Source of the DNA: Rhodopseudomonas palustris | GTDB taxonomy: Bacteria > Pseudomonadota > Alphaproteobacteria > Rhizobiales > Xanthobacteraceae | Reading direction: 5' to 3' | Length of the DNA: 64,000 nt | Assembly: GCF_013415845.1 (NCBI RefSeq) | Contig: NZ_CP058907.1 | Location: 4,712,001 to 4,776,000, forward strand | Part shown: piece by piece, positions 60,021 through 64,000 of the stretch | How the letters are laid out: every line of letters begins with the position of its first letter | Numbering within the stretch: the first letter of the stretch is position 1 | Notes under the pieces: model-generated | What the model was told of the DNA's origin: nothing | Seen by the model: only the letters and a program-made list of their open reading frames with translations | The model's database searches: none | Program-made: the position numbers and the translations under genes

Positions 60021-60863
60021 ATGTTCGCGATGACCAGCTCTGCTCAATCTCCCCTGCAACAGCTCGGCGGCACGGTGGTTCTTGCCGGCGCCGGCAAGAT
60101 GGGCGGCGCGCTGCTCACCGGCTGGCTGGCGCAAGGGCTGGACGGCGGCGACGTCGTGGTGATCGAGCCGCATCCGACCGAGGAGATCGCGGCGCTGAGC
60201 GCGCGCGGCATCCGCCTCAACGCCTCCGCCGGCGATGTCGGCGCGGTGTCGACGCTGGTGGTCGCGGTCAAGCCGCAGATGTTCGCCGAAGCCGCCGCAG
60301 CACTGCGCGGCTATGTCGGCCCCTCGACCCTGGTGGTGTCGATCATGGCCGGCAAGCCGATCGCAACGCTCTCCGAGCAGCTCGGCGGCCACGTCGTCCG
60401 GGCGATGCCGAACACCCCGGCCGCGATCGGCCGCGGCATTACCGTCGCGGTCGCGGCCGGTAATGTGACGGCCGCGCAGCGCGGCATTGCCGATGCGCTG
60501 CTGCGCGCCACCGGCGGCGTCGAATGGGTCGACGACGAGGCGCTGATCGATGCCGTCACGGCGGTGTCCGGCTCGGGCCCGGCCTACGTGTTCCTGCTCG
60601 CCGAAGAACTCGCCCGCGCCGGCGTCGAAGCCGGTCTGCCCGAAGGCCTCGCCATGACGCTCGCCCGTGCCACCGTCGCCGGCTCCGGCGAACTGCTGCA
60701 CCGCTCCGACCTCGATGCCGCCACGCTGCGCAAGAACGTCACCTCTCCCGGCGGCACCACCGCCGCGGCGCTCGAGGTGCTGATGGCGAACGACGGCTTC
60801 CGCCCGCTGCTGACCCGCGCGGTCGCCGCAGCGACCAAGCGGTCGAAGGAACTGGCGAAGTAG
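60021..60863 (+). CDS. proC: Pyrroline-5-carboxylate reductase
   Basis: 280-aa enzyme, NADPH-dependent last step of proline synthesis. Rossmann motif VVLAGAGKMGGALLTGWL, then VAVKPQMFAEAAAALRGYVG, GHVVRAMPNTPAAIGRGITV, and C-terminal dimer domain ALIDAVTAVSGSGPAYVFLL with KNVTSPGGTTAAALEVL. The start may be Met 60021 or 60030; the second has the better spacing to GGATGG. Confidence 0.96.
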   Translation: MFAMTSSAQSPLQQLGGTVVLAGAGKMGGALLTGWLAQGLDGGDVVVIEPHPTEEIAALSARGIRLNASAGDVGAVSTLVVAVKPQMFAEAAAALRGYVGPSTLVVSIMAGKPIATLSEQLGGHVVRAMPNTPAAIGRGITVAVAAGNVTAAQRGIADALLRATGGVEWVDDEALIDAVTAVSGSGPAYVFLLAEELARAGVEAGLPEGLAMTLARATVAGSGELLHRSDLDAATLRKNVTSPGGTTAAALEVLMANDGFRPLLTRAVAAATKRSKELAK

Positions 60864-60879
60864 GCAACGCTGCGAAGCA

Positions 60880-61108
60880 TCGTCCGCAGGCTCGACCCGC
60901 GGCCCCATCGCGCGCGTAAGCGCGCCGACATAATGCTCCACTCACTTCGCGAAGACGATGGATCGCCGGGTCGAGCCCGGCGATGACGCTTCGTTAAACA
61001 CACCCACGTCATCGCCCGGCTTGTCCGCGCGACCCAGTATTCCAGAGCGCTCAGTTCAAATAATCGGCGCTCTGGAATACTGGATCACCCGCATGCGCGG
61101 CTGATGAC
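60880..61108. repeat. Compound palindromic region, family C plus a 17-bp perfect inverted repeat
   Basis: A family C core (GATGGATCGCCGGGTCGAGC then CCGGCGATGAC) adjoins a perfect inverted repeat CCAGTATTCCAGAGCGC (61034-61050) / GCGCTCTGGAATACTGG (61067-61083) with a 16-nt spacer TCAGTTCAAATAATCG. Outer arms GTCATCGCCCGGCTTGTCC and GCGCGGCTGATGAC also pair in part. It lies between proC and the histidine kinase gene, which is convergent, and could end both transcripts. Confidence 0.9.
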
Positions 61109-61133
61109 GCAGGATTTGTGGTAGCGCTTCGTC

Positions 61134-62522
61134 CTACACCGGCACTCGCACCGTCGCGCGCAGGCCGCCCATCGGGCTGTCGCCCAGCGTAATGTCACCG
61201 CCGTGCGAGCGGGCGATGTCGCGGGCGATGGCGAGGCCGAGTCCGGTGCCGCCTTCGTCCTGGTTGCGGGCGTCGTCGAGCCGCAGGAACGGCTTGAACA
61301 CTTCTTCGCGCATCGCCATCGGAATGCCGGGTCCGTCGTCGTCGATCGTCACCGTGAGATAGCGGTGATCGCGCTGCCCCGTGATCGCGATGGTGTGGGC
61401 GTGGCGCGCGGCATTCGACACCAGATTGGCGAGGCAGCGCTTGAACGAGGCCGGCTTCACCGTCACCACCGGCTGGCCGGTGAAGGCGACGCTGACGACG
61501 TGACCATGGCGTTCGGCGTCGGAGCGTAGTTCCTCGAGCGCCGCCGCCATATCGGTCGGCTGCGCCTGCTCGCCGCTGTCGCCGCGCGCGAACGCCAGAT
61601 ACGCTTCCAGCATCGCCGACATTTCGTCGACGTCCTTGCGCATTCCCTCTGTCTCAGGCGCGTCGCCGATCAGTTCGAGCTCGAGCTTGAAGCGGGTCAA
61701 GATAGTGCGCAGATCGTGGCTGACGCCCGCCAGCATCGCGGTGCGCTGTTCGATCGAGCGCTCGACACGTGCCTTCATCTCGATGAACGCATAGGCGGCA
61801 CGCCGCACCTCGCGGGCACCGCGCGGCCGGAAATTCGGCACGTCGCGGCCCTTGCCGAAGCTCTCGGCGGCGTCCGCAAGCCGCAGCACCGGCCGGATCT
61901 GATTGCGCAGGAACAGCACCGCGACGATCAGCAGCACGGTCGACGTGCCGACCATCCACAACAGGAAGATCTCGGAGTTCGACGCGTAGGCCGCGCTGCG
62001 CAGCGCGAACACCCGCATCACCGCATCGTCGAGCTGAATGCGGATCTCGACCAGGCTGGAGCGGCCGACGGTATCGATCCAGAACGGCCGCGCGATCTGC
62101 CGGCTGATCTGCTTGCTGATCGACTGGTCGAGCAGCGAGAAGAACGGCTTCGGCCCGGGCGGCGGCATTTCGCCGGGCCCAAGGAAGTCGACCACCAACC
62201 CGAGCCGGGTCTGCGCTATCCGCCGCAGCACCGCGCGGTCCTTGTCCTGCGGATAGCTTTTGTAAACGTCGATCAGCGTCGCGATGTCCTGCACCACCGC
62301 CGCTGACAGCCGCTGCGTCACCGTGTTCCAGTGCCGCTCCATGAACACGAAGGCGATCACCGACTGCAGCAGCACCATCGGCACGATGATGATCAGCAGC
62401 GCGCGGGCATACAGCCCCTTCGGCATGAAGTCGTTGAAGCGCTGGCCCAGATAACCATTGGCCGCCGACACCCGCCCATAGGCAGAGCGGATCAGCGTCA
62501 GCCCGGTATCGAGCGTGCTCAT
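61134..62522 (-). CDS. Sensor histidine kinase, EnvZ-like
   Basis: 462-aa inner-membrane kinase. Helix LLIIIVPMVLLQSVIAFVFM (about 42-61), periplasmic region to about residue 185, second helix FLLWMVGTSTVLLIVAVLFL, HAMP, dimerisation H-box MLAGVSHDLRTILTRFKLEL (phospho-His), N-box CLANLVSNAARHAH, and G boxes DDDGPGIPMAMREEVFKPFL and GGTGLGLAIARDIARSHGGD. It would phosphorylate the OmpR-type regulator encoded upstream on the same strand (62801-63523). Signal unknown. Confidence 0.95.
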   Translation of the reverse strand: MSTLDTGLTLIRSAYGRVSAANGYLGQRFNDFMPKGLYARALLIIIVPMVLLQSVIAFVFMERHWNTVTQRLSAAVVQDIATLIDVYKSYPQDKDRAVLRRIAQTRLGLVVDFLGPGEMPPPGPKPFFSLLDQSISKQISRQIARPFWIDTVGRSSLVEIRIQLDDAVMRVFALRSAAYASNSEIFLLWMVGTSTVLLIVAVLFLRNQIRPVLRLADAAESFGKGRDVPNFRPRGAREVRRAAYAFIEMKARVERSIEQRTAMLAGVSHDLRTILTRFKLELELIGDAPETEGMRKDVDEMSAMLEAYLAFARGDSGEQAQPTDMAAALEELRSDAERHGHVVSVAFTGQPVVTVKPASFKRCLANLVSNAARHAHTIAITGQRDHRYLTVTIDDDGPGIPMAMREEVFKPFLRLDDARNQDEGGTGLGLAIARDIARSHGGDITLGDSPMGGLRATVRVPV

Positions 62523-62602
62523 GACGAAGACTGCCCAAATGCGCGAGCGCCGTCCCTTTCAGCGCCAATGCTGAAAGCAATGCCCTCGCCAAAAGCACGG
62601 CG

Positions 62603-62757
62603 AGCCCCCTCTCCCCGCCCTTGCGGGGAGAGGGTTGGGGTGAGGGGCTGCGGCGTATCCACCAGTGCCAACGTCTGCGATGAACGTCGTGCCAAGCCCC
62701 TCACCCGCCGCGCCGAAGCGCGGCGACCTCTCCCCGCGCAGGGCGGGGAGAGGTTGC
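62603..62757. repeat. Palindromic repeat, family D-like, two copies
   Basis: Left copy AGCCCCCTCTCCCCGCCCTT, GCGGGGAGAGGGTTGGGGTG, AGGGGCT; right copy AAGCCCCTCACCCGCCGCGC, CGAAGCGCGGCGACCTCTCC, CCGCGCAGGGCGGGGAGAGG. Head-to-head as at 5121-5272. Located between the response regulator and the kinase genes. Confidence 0.85.
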
Positions 62758-62800
62758 GTCGTGCATGGTGAAAGGCCGTGCTCATGTTCGGAGGCCCGGC

Positions 62801-63523
62801 CTACGGCGCCGCCACCAGGCGATAGCCGATGCCGCGGACGGCTTGCAGGAACAGCGGGTTGGCGGGGTCGCGTTCGATCTTGCGGCGGAGGCGATTGATC
62901 TGGACGTCGACCGCGCGCTCATTGGCATTGCCGGCGCCGCTGAGATCGCCGCGTGGCACCGTCTCGCCGGGCGCCGCCGCCAGCATCCGCAGCATGTCGC
63001 GCTCGCGGTCGGTCAGGTGAACGATCTCGTCACCCTGGCGCAGTTCGCCGCGCTCGATGTGAAACACGTAAGGCCCGAACGCCACCGTCTCGGCCTTGGC
63101 GGCCGGCGCCGGCGCGGTGCGCTTGAGGATATTGCCGATCCGCAGCAGCAGTTCGCGCGGCTCGAACGGCTTGGCGACGTAGTCGTCAGCGCCGATCTGC
63201 AGCCCCTCGATCCGGCTCTCCGCCTCGTGCCGGGCGGTGAGCATCACGATCGGTACGTCGGAGGTTTCGCGGATCGAGCGGGCGAGATCGAAGCCGGTCT
63301 CGCCCGGCATCATCACGTCGAGGATCAACAGATCGAAATCGAGCCCGGCGAGCTTGGCGCGGGCGTCGCGCACGCTCTGCGCGGTGGTCACGCGATAGCC
63401 CTCGGAGGCGAGAAACCGCGACAGCAGATCGCGGATCCGGCGATCGTCGTCGACCAGCAGCAGATGCGGCGCATCGTCGGCGGGGCGGATCGGTTTCTTC
63501 GCCAGTGTTGCGAGCTGGATCAC
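62801..63523 (-). CDS. OmpR-family response regulator
   Basis: 240-aa protein from GTG 63521-63523, sharing four bases (GTGA) with the MarR stop. Receiver: LLLVDDDRRIRDLLSRFLAS, phospho-Asp in FDLLILDVMMPGETGFD, VPIVMLTARHEA, and DDYVAKPFEPRELLLRI. DNA-binding winged helix: RGELRQGDEIVHLTDRERDM, ANERAVDVQINRLRRKIERD, LFLQAVRGIGYRLVAAP. It should be the partner of the kinase at 61134-62522. Confidence 0.95.
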   Translation of the reverse strand: MIQLATLAKKPIRPADDAPHLLLVDDDRRIRDLLSRFLASEGYRVTTAQSVRDARAKLAGLDFDLLILDVMMPGETGFDLARSIRETSDVPIVMLTARHEAESRIEGLQIGADDYVAKPFEPRELLLRIGNILKRTAPAPAAKAETVAFGPYVFHIERGELRQGDEIVHLTDRERDMLRMLAAAPGETVPRGDLSGAGNANERAVDVQINRLRRKIERDPANPLFLQAVRGIGYRLVAAP

Positions 63524-64000
63524 GTCACGTCCTTTGCGGTGGTGCCGCCGTGCAGGATGGTCTGGAGCACCTTGTCCGGATCGTCCCGATCGATCATGGC
63601 GCGCAGGAATTTGGCGACCGCCTCGGCGCCACCGGGAGCGAGGTCGCGCAACGCGCGATCGATCCGCTCGGTCTGCAGCCGGGCCAGTTTCTCCACCAGC
63701 GCCTCGCCCTTTGCGGTGGCGAAAAGAAGGCGCTGGCGGCGGTCGCTGTCGCCGGCCTTCTGCACGATGTAGCCCTCGTCGAGCAGCTGCTTCAGCACCC
63801 GGCTCAGCGACTGCTTGGTGATCCGCAGCACGTCGAGCAGATCTGCCACCGTCAGGCCGGGATAGCGGCAGACGAAATGCACCACCCGGTGATGGGCGCG
63901 GCCGAAGCCGAACGCCTCCAGCACATGGTCGGCGTCGCCGACGAAGTCCCGATAGGCGAAGAACAGCAGTTCGATGATGTCCCAGCGCGGCGGGCATGCA
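63520..64000 (-). CDS. MarR family transcriptional regulator (N-terminus beyond window)
   Basis: Partial gene: the frame stays open to the last base, reading PPRWDIIELLFFAYRDFVGD upstream of a Met at 63924, so the start is off the right edge. Winged helix VVHFVCRYPGLTVADLLDVL, ITKQSLSRVLKQLLDEGYIV, KAGDSDRRQRLLFATAKGEA; C-terminal helix FLRAMIDRDDPDKVLQTIL. It is translationally coupled to the OmpR-type gene, an unusual pairing. Confidence 0.9.
   Translation of the reverse strand, partial: ACPPRWDIIELLFFAYRDFVGDADHVLEAFGFGRAHHRVVHFVCRYPGLTVADLLDVLRITKQSLSRVLKQLLDEGYIVQKAGDSDRRQRLLFATAKGEALVEKLARLQTERIDRALRDLAPGGAEAVAKFLRAMIDRDDPDKVLQTILHGGTTAKDVT

Noticed and set aside
60880..61108. Inverted repeats considered as ends of an insertion sequence
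   Set aside because: The arms are only 16 nt apart with no transposase frame between them.

Overview
The window reads as chromosomal DNA of a high-GC alphaproteobacterium, most like Rhodopseudomonas or Bradyrhizobium. This is inferred from gene content and style: Omp25-type porin-like barrels, DUF992 secreted proteins, a TTAA-N7-TTAA CtrA-type site, the conserved small SFPGSDP protein, and abundant mosaic palindromic repeats. No rRNA, tRNA, CRISPR array, prophage or insertion sequence was found. About 68 protein genes are supported.

Region 1 (1-9.0 kb) holds two tandem methyl-accepting chemotaxis receptors with Cache sensors (the first cut by the window edge), the serine operon serC-serA, and a split Aer-like pair in which a PAS protein overlaps a separate chemoreceptor. 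Region 2 (9-27.5 kb) is mostly housekeeping and envelope: two outer-membrane barrels, an Fsr-like MFS exporter, glmM, an FMN lactate dehydrogenase, aroE, a SulP transporter behind a small XRE regulator, a divergent EF-G-like GTPase, two DUF992 paralogues, an aspartate aminotransferase and GSTs. Region 3 (27.5-42.2 kb) has a PQQ-type sugar dehydrogenase, a PlsC acyltransferase, a stand-alone DnaB-like ATPase, an aldo/keto reductase, a CWC/HAD pair, a TetR gene divergent from an enoyl-CoA hydratase, an SdsA-type alkylsulfatase and an unusually long uvrB carrying a repeat inside its reading frame.

Region 4 (42.2-44.4 kb) is the accessory islet and the most interesting part. It holds a HicB/HicA-type toxin-antitoxin pair, a thioredoxin-fold ferredoxin, and a clear homologue of DpnI, the endonuclease that cuts only methylated DNA. 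A small zinc-ribbon gene starts 11 nt behind the DpnI homologue. No DNA methyltransferase is visible, as expected for a methyl-dependent enzyme.

Region 5 (44.4-64 kb) returns to core functions: a thiolase, a histone-H1-like protein, paired MaoC hydratases, ychF, rplY-pth, ubiK divergent from an lgt-midA-pgeF operon coupled by ATGA overlaps, prs, a type-II-like ribH, YbjN-GNAT, proC, and a MarR/OmpR/EnvZ-like cluster that runs off the right edge.

Four families of palindromic intergenic repeats (called A-D here) punctuate the window at 13 loci, and strong hairpin-plus-T-tract terminators close many minus-strand units. Start codons were chosen by Shine-Dalgarno spacing and family length. Several genes start with GTG and are translationally coupled by GTGA or ATGA overlaps.
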